Below, piece by piece: positions 1 to 6,396 of a stretch of DNA of 9,986 nucleotides. Numbering within the stretch: the first letter of the stretch is position 1; every line of letters starts with the position of its first letter. A program made the translations under genes and the position numbers. Source of the DNA: Bacillota bacterium (GTDB taxonomy: Bacteria > Bacillota_I > Bacilli_A > MOL361 > Turicibacteraceae); assembly GCA_003486705.1 (NCBI GenBank), contig DNGE01000093.1:905-10890 (forward strand). The letters are read 5' to 3'. The notes below the pieces were generated by a model. It saw nothing but the letters and a program-made list of their open reading frames with translations, ran no database searches and was not told the origin of the DNA.

Positions 1-13
1 GGAACAATACTCA

Positions 14-1273
14 ATGAAAGAAATCATTTTAATTTTAAATAAATATATTAACACGTTTAATCCAAGCTTAATAGATCACTGCGAAAAAGTGACTTATTTA
101 TTTTATAAGACCTTACAATATACAACTAATTACTCTAATGATGAATTAGTTAAGTTATGCACTGTTGCCATGTTTCACGATATTGGAGCACATAAAACTG
201 AAACACTATCAACATTAGAACAATTTAATTATGAGCTCCAAAATTCTAATGAGCATGCGATTTATGGTGCGCTATTTATTAAATATTTCTCCCCCTTAAC
301 TGATTATTCAGATATTATTTTATTCCATCATACAAGTCCTTCAAATTTTATTACATTAAATACACCTCATAAAGCTGAAGTCATTTTTTTAAACATTATA
401 GATACGATTGCGACCGCCATTGAGTTTTCAAATTTTAACCTAGACTTGCTATTAAAATTTTATAAACAATATGATGAAGCGGTTCCTTACCTCAATGAAT
501 TTATTCGAGCAAATCAAGCGTTAAACTTAATTTCTCATCTTCAAAATCATAGTTACCAAGAAGATTTATATGATTTTTTTAGTACGTCTATTCAAACGGA
601 TGAACAAATTATTAATTATGCTCAAATGTTAAATTACACGATTGATTTTAGAAGCGAGAGTACTTTTTTTCACACCATTACCATCACAAGTTTTAGTAAA
701 CTGCTCGCACAGTATTTAGGATTTAGTGCTGACACTGTTAAGAAGATAGCATTTGGAGCTGCGATGCATGATATCGGAAAGATCACAACACCGCTTCATA
801 TTCTAGAAAAACCAGGTAAGTTAACGGATCACGAAATGCAAATCATGAAAAAACACGCGCTCGCAACTTACGATATTTTAAAAGATATTGGCTTTTATCA
901 CATCTTAGAATTAGCCTCATACCATCATGAAAAACTTGATGGATCGGGTTATCCTTTTGGATTAAAAGAAGATGATTTATCAAAAGAAGTGCGTTGTGTC
1001 ATAATATCAGACATTTTAAGTGCACTAACCGCGTCACGTAGTTATAAAAAGGCAATGCCTAAAACACAGGTCTTATCCATCTTAAATGACATGAGTGCGC
1101 AACATAAAATTGACTCAGATATTGTTGCCGTCGTTGAACAACATTACGATGAACTCATGCAAAAAGTTAAAGAAGATTGTGCTCACATTTTATTAACCTA
1201 CAAACAATTTAAACTAGAATACCAAACATTATTAAACGAATTTAATCAAAAACATCATAAAGCTAATAATTGA
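14..1273 (+). CDS. Tandem HD / HD-GYP domain protein, probable cyclic-dinucleotide phosphodiesterase
   Basis: A soluble protein of about 419 residues with two HD-superfamily domains and no membrane segment. The N-terminal domain (about 15-145) has H22, HD at 55-56, H81, HH at 105-106 and D130, a plausible metal-ligand set, but no GYP motif. The C-terminal domain (about 205-385) is a canonical HD-GYP: H220, HDIGK at 252-256, H281, HHEKLDGSGYP at 304-314 and D333. HD-GYP proteins typically hydrolyse c-di-GMP to pGpG or GMP, some acting on cGAMP; that substrate is family knowledge here. No receiver, PAS or GAF domain is present, so the N-terminal HD may serve as regulatory or sensory partner. 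The start is uncertain: only a weak GGA lies upstream and the frame stays open to the window edge, so the protein could be longer. The stop codon is inside the terminator hairpin shared with the convergent surE. Confidence 0.85.
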   Translation: MKEIILILNKYINTFNPSLIDHCEKVTYLFYKTLQYTTNYSNDELVKLCTVAMFHDIGAHKTETLSTLEQFNYELQNSNEHAIYGALFIKYFSPLTDYSDIILFHHTSPSNFITLNTPHKAEVIFLNIIDTIATAIEFSNFNLDLLLKFYKQYDEAVPYLNEFIRANQALNLISHLQNHSYQEDLYDFFSTSIQTDEQIINYAQMLNYTIDFRSESTFFHTITITSFSKLLAQYLGFSADTVKKIAFGAAMHDIGKITTPLHILEKPGKLTDHEMQIMKKHALATYDILKDIGFYHILELASYHHEKLDGSGYPFGLKEDDLSKEVRCVIISDILSALTASRSYKKAMPKTQVLSILNDMSAQHKIDSDIVAVVEQHYDELMQKVKEDCAHILLTYKQFKLEYQTLLNEFNQKHHKANN

Positions 1274-1315
1274 AAAGGTTGAACCACATCTCGTTGTTCA
1301 ACCTTTTCAATTATT
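1265..1315. terminator. Bidirectional intrinsic terminator between convergent genes
   Basis: A perfect 20-bp inverted repeat, arms 1265-1284 and 1296-1315, with an 11-nt loop. The core is GGTTGAAC/GTTCAACC flanked by A and T runs, so either strand gives a GC-containing stem followed by a U-rich tail. The TGA of the HD-GYP gene (1271-1273) and the TAA of surE (1311-1313) both lie inside the stem. It should end both transcripts. Confidence 0.88.
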
Positions 1316-2030
1316 TTAATATCTTTTCTAATACAGACATTTCAACTTCATCATATAACTTAAACTTTAATGGAGAAATTGTAATATAGCCATTTAAAAC
1401 GGCTTTTACATCCGTATCCTCCGGCTGATCAATATCGATAAATGGACCCGATAACTTATGGCCTCCATCAGACTCAATATACGCCTCTTCATACCTTGAA
1501 ATCCCAACCGTTGTTACTTTTACCCCTTTAACGTTATCGCCTTCTGGGAAGTTGATATTATACGTAAACGTGTGATTAAACGGCTTGGCTAATAGTTTTT
1601 CTAAAAGGCTTGGCAAATACTTTTCAACAACGTCAAAGTTAGCATTTGTCGTTGAAACGGCAATCGCCGGATAGCCACACAAGTTCGCTTCAATGGCTCC
1701 TGAGACCGTTCCTGAGTACAGCACATCTGTTCCACAGTTTCGCTCGTCATTAATGCCTGAAAAGACGATATCCGGCTTTATTTTAAGATGAGACAGTGCA
1801 TATTTTACACAGTCTGCTGGGGTTCCATCAATACCGACAGAATAACTTGCATGCAAGATGTTATCAGCATATTGCTTTAACGGACGTCTCATCGTAATAC
1901 CGTGCCCCACTGCACTGTTATTTTCATGTGGTGCCACCACATAGACCTCCCCAAACTGTGAAAGAATACGTGTTAATGAAGAAATTCCTGGTGCTTTAAT
2001 CCCATCATCATTCGTCAGTAAAAACTTCAT
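1311..2030 (-). CDS. surE: 5'/3'-nucleotidase SurE
   Basis: SurE family, 239 residues, close to the usual family length. The metal-site signature TNDDG is at 6-10 (D8, D9). S39 lies in NNSAVGHGIT, and N94 lies in SGIN, followed by the family block DVLYSGTVSGA at about 102-112. SurE enzymes dephosphorylate nucleoside 5'- and 3'-monophosphates in the cytoplasm using a divalent metal, and some also act as exopolyphosphatases. It is the second gene of an operon: it starts 15 nt after the nrnA stop, with a GGGGG ribosome binding site (2037-2041) six bases before the ATG. Pairing with NrnA suggests recycling of short RNA and nucleotide breakdown products. Transcription ends at the shared hairpin at 1265-1315. 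Confidence 0.95.
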   Translation of the reverse strand: MKFLLTNDDGIKAPGISSLTRILSQFGEVYVVAPHENNSAVGHGITMRRPLKQYADNILHASYSVGIDGTPADCVKYALSHLKIKPDIVFSGINDERNCGTDVLYSGTVSGAIEANLCGYPAIAVSTTNANFDVVEKYLPSLLEKLLAKPFNHTFTYNINFPEGDNVKGVKVTTVGISRYEEAYIESDGGHKLSGPFIDIDQPEDTDVKAVLNGYITISPLKFKLYDEVEMSVLEKILK

Positions 2031-2045
2031 CGTAATCCCCCGCTA

Positions 2046-2987
2046 TTAGTATTCTTTTGCTAATTCATCTAAATCAGCAATGATTTGATCAACCGTTGCA
2101 AAGTCTTTTGCACGAGCACCAGCGGCTTGTAAATGCCCGCCTCCACCGTATTTAATCGCAATGCTATTAACCGGAGCGCCTGCAGAACGTAAGTTCACGC
2201 GAACATCTTTGCTCTCGATATTTTCTACGAAGAATGCCCAAATTTTAATTCCAACAATGTTAGCTAGTGTATTCACATTGGCCGATGCTTCAACCTCTGT
2301 AATTTGTAACTCTTTTAATAAAGCGTCATCAAATTTCACATATCCAACACCGTTTTCTGTCTCTTTGAAGTTTAATAAGACGTATCCTTTAAAACGTGTT
2401 AATTCTTTCGATTGTGCATACATTGAAGCGTATAATGCAGACATATCAAACTCGTACGCTAATAATTCTGCTACGTGACGGAAAGTACGCTCACTCACGC
2501 CACGATATAAGAAACGACCAGTATCCGAAACCATTCCATTAAATATAGCAAAGGCTCCTTTTTCACTACATTTTAAGTTGTTTGAAATTAAAAACTCGGC
2601 AATCATTTCACAGCAAGCCGGATAAGTTGTATCGACCCATTCTAAATCTGCATAATGATCATGATTTGGATGGTGATCAATTTTAATTTTATATGCACCT
2701 AAGTTATAACGCTCATCACTAATACGAGGTGCATTGGCTGTATCCACAATAATCACTAACGCCCCTTCATATTTGCTATCATCAATTTGATCCATTTTAC
2801 CCACGTAACCTAGATAAGCTAATTCTTCTCCAACGATATAAACTTCTTTTTCTGGATAAGTTGTTTTAATAATTTCTGAAAGTCCAACTTGCGATCCCAT
2901 GGCATCTCCATCTGGAATCACATGTCTGTGAATAATAATCGTATTAAATTCTTCAATCTTTTTAATAATTTCTTGGTGAATGCTCAT
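2046..2987 (-). CDS. nrnA: Bifunctional oligoribonuclease / pAp phosphatase NrnA (DHH-DHHA1 family)
   Basis: Soluble DHH phosphoesterase of 313 residues, typical NrnA length. Motif I is H20-R-H22 with PDGD at 25-28; motif II D82; motif III DHH at 104-106; motif IV D155 in SDTGRF. The C-terminal DHHA1 domain carries the substrate-binding GGGGH at 281-285. Family members hydrolyse 2-5-nt RNAs (nanoRNA) to mononucleotides and remove the 3' phosphate of pAp; Bacillota use NrnA in place of Orn. Its length and lack of extra domains argue against GdpP or RecJ. The start is supported by AAGGAG at 2995-3000, seven bases upstream. It is the first gene of the nrnA-surE operon, with a candidate promoter at 3029-3058. 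The exact substrate (nanoRNA, pAp, pGpG) cannot be read from the sequence. Confidence 0.93.
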   Translation of the reverse strand: MSIHQEIIKKIEEFNTIIIHRHVIPDGDAMGSQVGLSEIIKTTYPEKEVYIVGEELAYLGYVGKMDQIDDSKYEGALVIIVDTANAPRISDERYNLGAYKIKIDHHPNHDHYADLEWVDTTYPACCEMIAEFLISNNLKCSEKGAFAIFNGMVSDTGRFLYRGVSERTFRHVAELLAYEFDMSALYASMYAQSKELTRFKGYVLLNFKETENGVGYVKFDDALLKELQITEVEASANVNTLANIVGIKIWAFFVENIESKDVRVNLRSAGAPVNSIAIKYGGGGHLQAAGARAKDFATVDQIIADLDELAKEY

Positions 2988-3028
2988 AAATTAACTCCTT
3001 CTTTCTGTATAGAAACTGTTAAGCTTTT

Positions 3029-3058
3029 TATAGTTTATAACAAGTCTTAGTTTCAAAG
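3029..3058 (-). promoter_or_regulatory. Candidate sigma-A promoter of nrnA-surE
   Basis: On the minus strand, TTGAAA (3053-3058) is followed after 18 bp by TATAAA (3029-3034). A second TATAAA lies at 3036-3041. The predicted start near 3022 gives a short leader of about 35 nt to the nrnA ATG. The motif fit is good but this is prediction only. Confidence 0.6.
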
Positions 3059-3313
3059 TTCCCTTCATCCTAATGGGTAACTTTAGTTCCGTTAAAGTTT
3101 CTAAAAATCATGAAATTTTATCGCAACTTATATACGATGCTTTTTTTATTATATCCAAAAATCTGACAACAAACAAATCAAAAAGTCATTTACTTCATCA
3201 TCATATCAATTTAAGAGCTTTATATTTAACTCTTAGCTCTTTATTTATGATTATTATTACCTTACTACGAGTTGTTTTAAAATCAGACTTCGAGGTCTTG
3301 GCCCTCTTAGATT

Positions 3314-3338
3314 AAAAAAAGGTAGCCAATGGCTACCT
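3314..3338 (-). terminator. Intrinsic terminator after the second substrate-binding protein gene
   Basis: Minus-strand stem GGTAGCC/GGCTACC (3321-3327 with 3331-3337, one further A-T pair outside, loop of three) directly followed by seven U residues (A run 3314-3320 on the plus strand). A textbook intrinsic terminator, starting 13 bases after the stop codon of the binding-protein gene. Confidence 0.92.
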
Positions 3339-3350
3339 CAGTTTGTTAAA

Positions 3351-4673
3351 TTATTTTAAAGCATTTAATGCAGCTTCTACAGCAGCAGCTGGTTCCATTC
3401 CATTTAATACAACTTGTTCAACAGCATTTCCTGCTTCTGTACGAACGTTGTATGAAGAAATTGATCCTGAGAAGAATGCTGGATCGTAGAAGTAGTACTC
3501 TGATTGAGCTGGTCCACTTACTTTTGTTGAATCTCCTGATTCTTCTACATATGCTTGATATTCAGGCATATCGATAACAGTTTGACGAATTGGTAAGTAT
3601 CCTGTATGAGTTGCCCAGTAAAGGTTAGCTTCTTCAGATCCTAAGTATTTACCAAATTCATATGCTGCATATACTTCTTCCTCAGTTTTATCTTGGTTCA
3701 TAATCACTACGTTAGTTCCTTGTTGGATAACTGCTTTAGTTGATTCTGATTGTTGAGGGATTGGAGCTGATGACCATTGGAAGTTATCGTTATTAACGAA
3801 TGCTGCTCCTGAAGTCGATCCGATGTACATGTAAACTAATTCATTAGTGAATGGTCCTGACATGTATTTATCTTCACCTGGTAAACGCCAGTATCCAGCG
3901 TCAGTATTACGTTTGATTAATTCTAATGCTTGAACAGCAGCATCTCCTTCACCAAACTTGATTTCACCTTGAGAAGTTGTATACTCTCCACCAAATTGTT
4001 GAACTAAAGTGATGAACATATTTTGAGCTGAATCAATTCCGAATGCTGGTTTTCCAGTTAATTCGAAGATTTTAGCTGATACTTCTTCCATTTCGTCCCA
4101 AGTTGTTGGAGCTGTTAAGTCATTAGCTTCGAAGAAGTCTTTGTTGTAATATAAAACTTCTGTTGATTTGTTGAATGGTAACGAATAGAACGTTCCATCT
4201 GTTGTGTATTGGCTGTTTTCAGCACGGTAAGCTTCTGAAATTCCATCGAAATCTTTGATTCCAACTTCAGAATGGTTAATGTACTCATCTAATGCAACGA
4301 CTACATCAGCTTGTAAATATTCTGCTACCCAGTCAGGATATGCTTGTGAAATAGCTGGTGCTGTTCCTGATTTAATTGCTGCAGTAACTTTAGATTTTAA
4401 ATCGTTATATGATCCTTGATAAATAGGTTCGATTGTAATTCCTAAATCTTTTCCTACTGTATTATTGAAGTCTTCTACTAAGTAATTAACAGCTTCCTCG
4501 TTTGCTCCACCCATTGCATGCCAGAATTCAAGAGTTACTGGCTCAGAAATTGAAACTGTAAGTTCAGATTTCTCTTCACCTTTTTCATTTTCTTTTTCAG
4601 TTCCTTCATTTGAACATGCTACGACAGTTGTCAAAGCGAATAATGCCATTAATGCAGTTAACAATTTTTTCAT
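3351..4673 (-). CDS. ugpB: UgpB-like ABC transporter substrate-binding lipoprotein, distal copy
   Basis: A 440-residue family-1 extracellular solute-binding protein. The signal peptide (about 1-19) ends in lipobox VVAC with the lipidated C20. A Glu/Lys-rich linker (21-43) tethers it to the membrane, and the binding domain begins at EPVTLEFWHAM. Motifs shared with E. coli UgpB, recalled from memory, include FWHxM, PFNxSTxVLYYNK and TGYLPI, which points to glycerol-3-phosphate or glycerophosphodiester capture; other sugar ligands remain possible. It aligns without gaps from the EPVT block to the C-terminus with the neighbouring copy, roughly two-thirds identical by eye, so the pair arose by tandem duplication. 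The start is supported by AGGAGG (4681-4686) seven bases upstream. It has its own promoter at 4806-4834 and terminator at 3314-3338, so it can be transcribed alone. Confidence 0.88.
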   Translation of the reverse strand: MKKLLTALMALFALTTVVACSNEGTEKENEKGEEKSELTVSISEPVTLEFWHAMGGANEEAVNYLVEDFNNTVGKDLGITIEPIYQGSYNDLKSKVTAAIKSGTAPAISQAYPDWVAEYLQADVVVALDEYINHSEVGIKDFDGISEAYRAENSQYTTDGTFYSLPFNKSTEVLYYNKDFFEANDLTAPTTWDEMEEVSAKIFELTGKPAFGIDSAQNMFITLVQQFGGEYTTSQGEIKFGEGDAAVQALELIKRNTDAGYWRLPGEDKYMSGPFTNELVYMYIGSTSGAAFVNNDNFQWSSAPIPQQSESTKAVIQQGTNVVIMNQDKTEEEVYAAYEFGKYLGSEEANLYWATHTGYLPIRQTVIDMPEYQAYVEESGDSTKVSGPAQSEYYFYDPAFFSGSISSYNVRTEAGNAVEQVVLNGMEPAAAVEAALNALK

Positions 4674-4687
4674 TGTAAGTCCTCCTA

Positions 4688-4705
4688 TTCAATATGGCCA
4701 TTGAA
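4688..4705 (-). promoter_or_regulatory. Hairpin abutting the ribosome binding site of the distal ugpB copy
   Basis: Inverted repeat TTCAAT/ATTGAA (4688-4693 and 4700-4705) with a six-base loop; one more A-T pair (4687/4706) brings the stem right against the AGGAGG at 4681-4686. In the roughly 125-nt leader it could stabilise the mRNA or affect ribosome access. The role is inferred and the stem is AT-rich. Confidence 0.35.
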
Positions 4706-4805
4706 TTTTAATATATGTATAAAAGGTTTTCACCTCTAATACCAACTTCAGAAAAAAACTATACATTTTAATATACATTTATTGTAAAATCACTGTTGCC
4801 TTTTG

Positions 4806-4834
4806 ATTATATAAATTTCTATGTAAATATTCAA
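4806..4834 (-). promoter_or_regulatory. Sigma-A promoter of the distal ugpB copy
   Basis: On the minus strand, TTGAAT (4829-4834), a 17-bp spacer, then a perfect TATAAT (4806-4811). This is the best promoter match in the window. Expected start is near 4799, leaving a leader of about 125 nt. It lies downstream of the terminator at 4916-4946, which supports an independent transcript. Confidence 0.78.
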
Positions 4835-4867
4835 CAGTTTTTACAAAATCTTAACAATTTTTGATAA

Positions 4868-4881
4868 ATAAAACGTTTTCT
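4868..4881. promoter_or_regulatory. Weak cre-like palindrome upstream of the distal ugpB promoter
   Basis: The 10-bp palindrome AAAACGTTTT (4870-4879) lies about 35 bp upstream of the -35 box. Against the CcpA cre pattern TGWAANCGNTNWCA it mismatches at three outer positions. It could be a degenerate cre or the operator of another LacI-family regulator, or chance in AT-rich DNA. The related string ATAAAACGT also occurs in the ugpC leader (9316-9324). Confidence 0.3.
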
Positions 4882-4915
4882 TTGTCGGATATTATATTAT
4901 TTTTGTATAAATAAC

Positions 4916-4946
4916 AAAAAAAAGATGTTCTATTGAACATCTTTTT
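4916..4946 (-). terminator. Intrinsic terminator after the proximal ugpB copy
   Basis: A perfect 12-bp stem AAAAAGATGTTC/GAACATCTTTTT (4919-4930 and 4935-4946) with a four-base loop, followed on the minus strand by a run of U (A run 4916-4923 on the plus strand). It begins 11 bases after the stop codon of the proximal binding-protein gene and separates the ugp operon from the distal copy. Confidence 0.9.
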
Positions 4947-4957
4947 AAAGATTTATT

Positions 4958-6277
4958 TTATTTTAATGCATCTAATGCTGTTTGAACGGCTACAGATGGT
5001 TCTACACCACTTAAAACAACACTCTCTACTGCTTTACCGGCTTCTGAGCGAACATTATATGATGAAATTGATCCTTTAAAGAAGGCTGGGTCATAGAAGT
5101 TATATGAAATTTGTTCTGGACCTGTTACTTTTGTAGAATCATTTGAAGATTCTACATATGCTTGATACTCTGCTGAATCAATGACACTTTGACGAATTGG
5201 TAAATATCCCGTTTCTGTAGCAAAAGCAAGATTTGCTTCATATGATGTTAAGTATTTTGCAAACTCATAAGCAGCATAAATTTGTTCAGCTGATTGATTT
5301 TGTTTCATGACAACAACGTTTGTTCCTTGTTGGATAACGGCTTTCGTAGTCTCTGAAACTTGTGGCATTGGAGTTGAAGACCATTCAAAGTTATCATCAT
5401 TTAAGAAAGATGAACCAGATGTTGAACCTGTATACATATAAACTTGTTCATTTAAGAATGGACCAGACATGTAGTTATCTTCTCCTGCTAAACGCCAATA
5501 ACCTGCATCTGCATTGCGTTTGAATAATTCTAATGCTTTAACAGCTGCATCACCTTCACCAAATAAAATATCACCTTGAGAGTTTGTATATTCTCCACCA
5601 TATTGTTTTACCATTGTAACAAAATAATTTTGTGTTGAATCAATACCAAAACCAGGTTTACCTGTTAATTCATAAATTTGTTTAGAAACTTCTTCAACTT
5701 CATCCCAAGTTGTTGGAACTGTTAAGTTATTTTCCTCAAAGAATGTTTTATTGTAGTATAAAACTTCTGTTGATTTATTAAATGGTAGTGAATAGTATGA
5801 TTTAGCTTCATCATATTGTGTATTTTCATCACGATAAACTTGAGCAATATCATTTAAATCAGTCATACCAACTGATGCATGATTAATGTAAGGTGTTAAA
5901 TTTACAACTTGTTCTGATTGTAAGTATTCTGCTACCCAGTCAGCATAAGCTTGAGAAATAGCTGGTGCTGTTCCAGCTTTTAAAGAAGCTGTTACTTTTG
6001 ATTTTAAATCGTTATATGAACCTTGGAAAATAGGGACTACAGTAATTCCCTTTTCTTTACCTACAGTACTATTAAATTTTTCAACTAATGAGTTAACAGC
6101 CCCTTCATTAGTTCCTGACATAGCATGCCAAAATTCAATTGTAACAGGTTCCTTAATTTCAACTACAAGTTCTTCACTTGTCGTCGTATCATTTTCATTT
6201 GATGTTTCTTCTTTTGAACAAGCCACCACAGTTGTTAATGCAATACCGGCTAGAAGTGATAACCATAACTTTTTCAT
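4958..6277 (-). CDS. ugpB: UgpB-like ABC transporter substrate-binding lipoprotein, proximal copy
   Basis: Family-1 extracellular solute-binding protein of 439 residues. The signal peptide begins MKKLWLSLLAG and ends in lipobox VVAC with C20. A Glu/Asn/Thr-rich linker follows, and the binding domain starts at EPVTIEFWHAM. Conserved blocks include AISQAY, PFNKSTEVLYYNK, GSTSG and TGYLPI, matching UgpB-type receptors. I chose ATG at 6275-6277 because GGAGG (6284-6288) sits six bases before it. A longer frame from a TTG at 6295 would put that ribosome binding site inside the gene and spoil the signal peptide. It lies downstream of ugpE in the importer operon and is probably that transporter's main receptor. 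The gapless paralogue at 3351-4673 differs mostly in the linker and at scattered surface-type positions. Ligand assignment is by motif resemblance only. Confidence 0.88.
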   Translation of the reverse strand: MKKLWLSLLAGIALTTVVACSKEETSNENDTTTSEELVVEIKEPVTIEFWHAMSGTNEGAVNSLVEKFNSTVGKEKGITVVPIFQGSYNDLKSKVTASLKAGTAPAISQAYADWVAEYLQSEQVVNLTPYINHASVGMTDLNDIAQVYRDENTQYDEAKSYYSLPFNKSTEVLYYNKTFFEENNLTVPTTWDEVEEVSKQIYELTGKPGFGIDSTQNYFVTMVKQYGGEYTNSQGDILFGEGDAAVKALELFKRNADAGYWRLAGEDNYMSGPFLNEQVYMYTGSTSGSSFLNDDNFEWSSTPMPQVSETTKAVIQQGTNVVVMKQNQSAEQIYAAYEFAKYLTSYEANLAFATETGYLPIRQSVIDSAEYQAYVESSNDSTKVTGPEQISYNFYDPAFFKGSISSYNVRSEAGKAVESVVLSGVEPSVAVQTALDALK

Positions 6278-6282
6278 CTTAA

Positions 6283-6288
6283 TCCTCC
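6283..6288 (-). promoter_or_regulatory. Start-deciding ribosome binding site of the proximal ugpB copy
   Basis: Minus-strand GGAGGA with five bases to the ATG at 6277. It fixes the start at MKKLW and rules out the upstream TTG at 6295. Confidence 0.85.
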
Positions 6289-6314
6289 AATTCAAAATGT
6301 AGCACTATTGTATT

Positions 6315-6350
6315 AAAAAAGGAGTGCTTTTTTTTATAAGTGCTCTCCTT
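6315..6350 (-). terminator. Imperfect intercistronic hairpin with U-tract (attenuator-like) between ugpE and ugpB
   Basis: On the minus strand, arms 6342-6350 and 6319-6327 pair as AAGGAG-A-GC with GC-A-CTCCTT (eight pairs, one A-A mismatch) around a 14-nt loop. Six U residues follow (A run 6315-6320). An alternative pairing of AGCACT (6323-6328) with AGTGCT (6301-6306, minus-strand sense) would break the terminator's 3' arm. It could terminate partially or protect mRNA, setting the permease to receptor ratio. No convincing promoter was seen between it and ugpB. Confidence 0.55.
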
Positions 6351-6396
6351 AGATAATGTTTACATTCATTTGAATTTTATACTATATTTATAAAAT

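Larger units (their letters stand above)
2988..3350. other. Intergenic region between nrnA and the second ugpB-like gene
   Basis: It holds the nrnA ribosome binding site and promoter on the left and the terminator of the upstream binding-protein gene on the right. A plus-strand frame at 3073-3315 (80 codons) has no ribosome binding site, begins within the promoter region and ends at the terminator U-tract, so I do not call it a gene. Its last 22 codons from the ATG at 3247 encode a peptide rich in I, L and V (12 of 22), discussed under findings. A short hairpin (3285-3298, TCGA loop) and an inverted repeat AAGAGCT/AGCTCTT (3213-3219, 3235-3241) are also present, of unknown meaning. Confidence 0.5.

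Noticed and set aside
2161..2478. 105-codon plus-strand frame antisense to nrnA
   Set aside because: It lies fully inside a well-supported gene with intact motifs and has no family features of its own.
3073..3315. 80-codon plus-strand frame as a small membrane protein gene
   Set aside because: It has a hydrophobic stretch but no ribosome binding site, begins next to the nrnA promoter and runs into the terminator of the opposite gene. Only its last part is noted as a curiosity.
6278..6295. Longer proximal receptor protein starting at TTG 6295
   Set aside because: The ribosome binding site GGAGGA (6283-6288) would be inside the gene, and the extra residues precede an already complete lipoprotein signal peptide.
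6351..6396. Separate promoter for the proximal receptor gene
   Set aside because: TATAAA- and CATTAT-like strings occur, but no acceptable -35 box at 16-18 bp was found; such strings are common in this AT-rich sequence.
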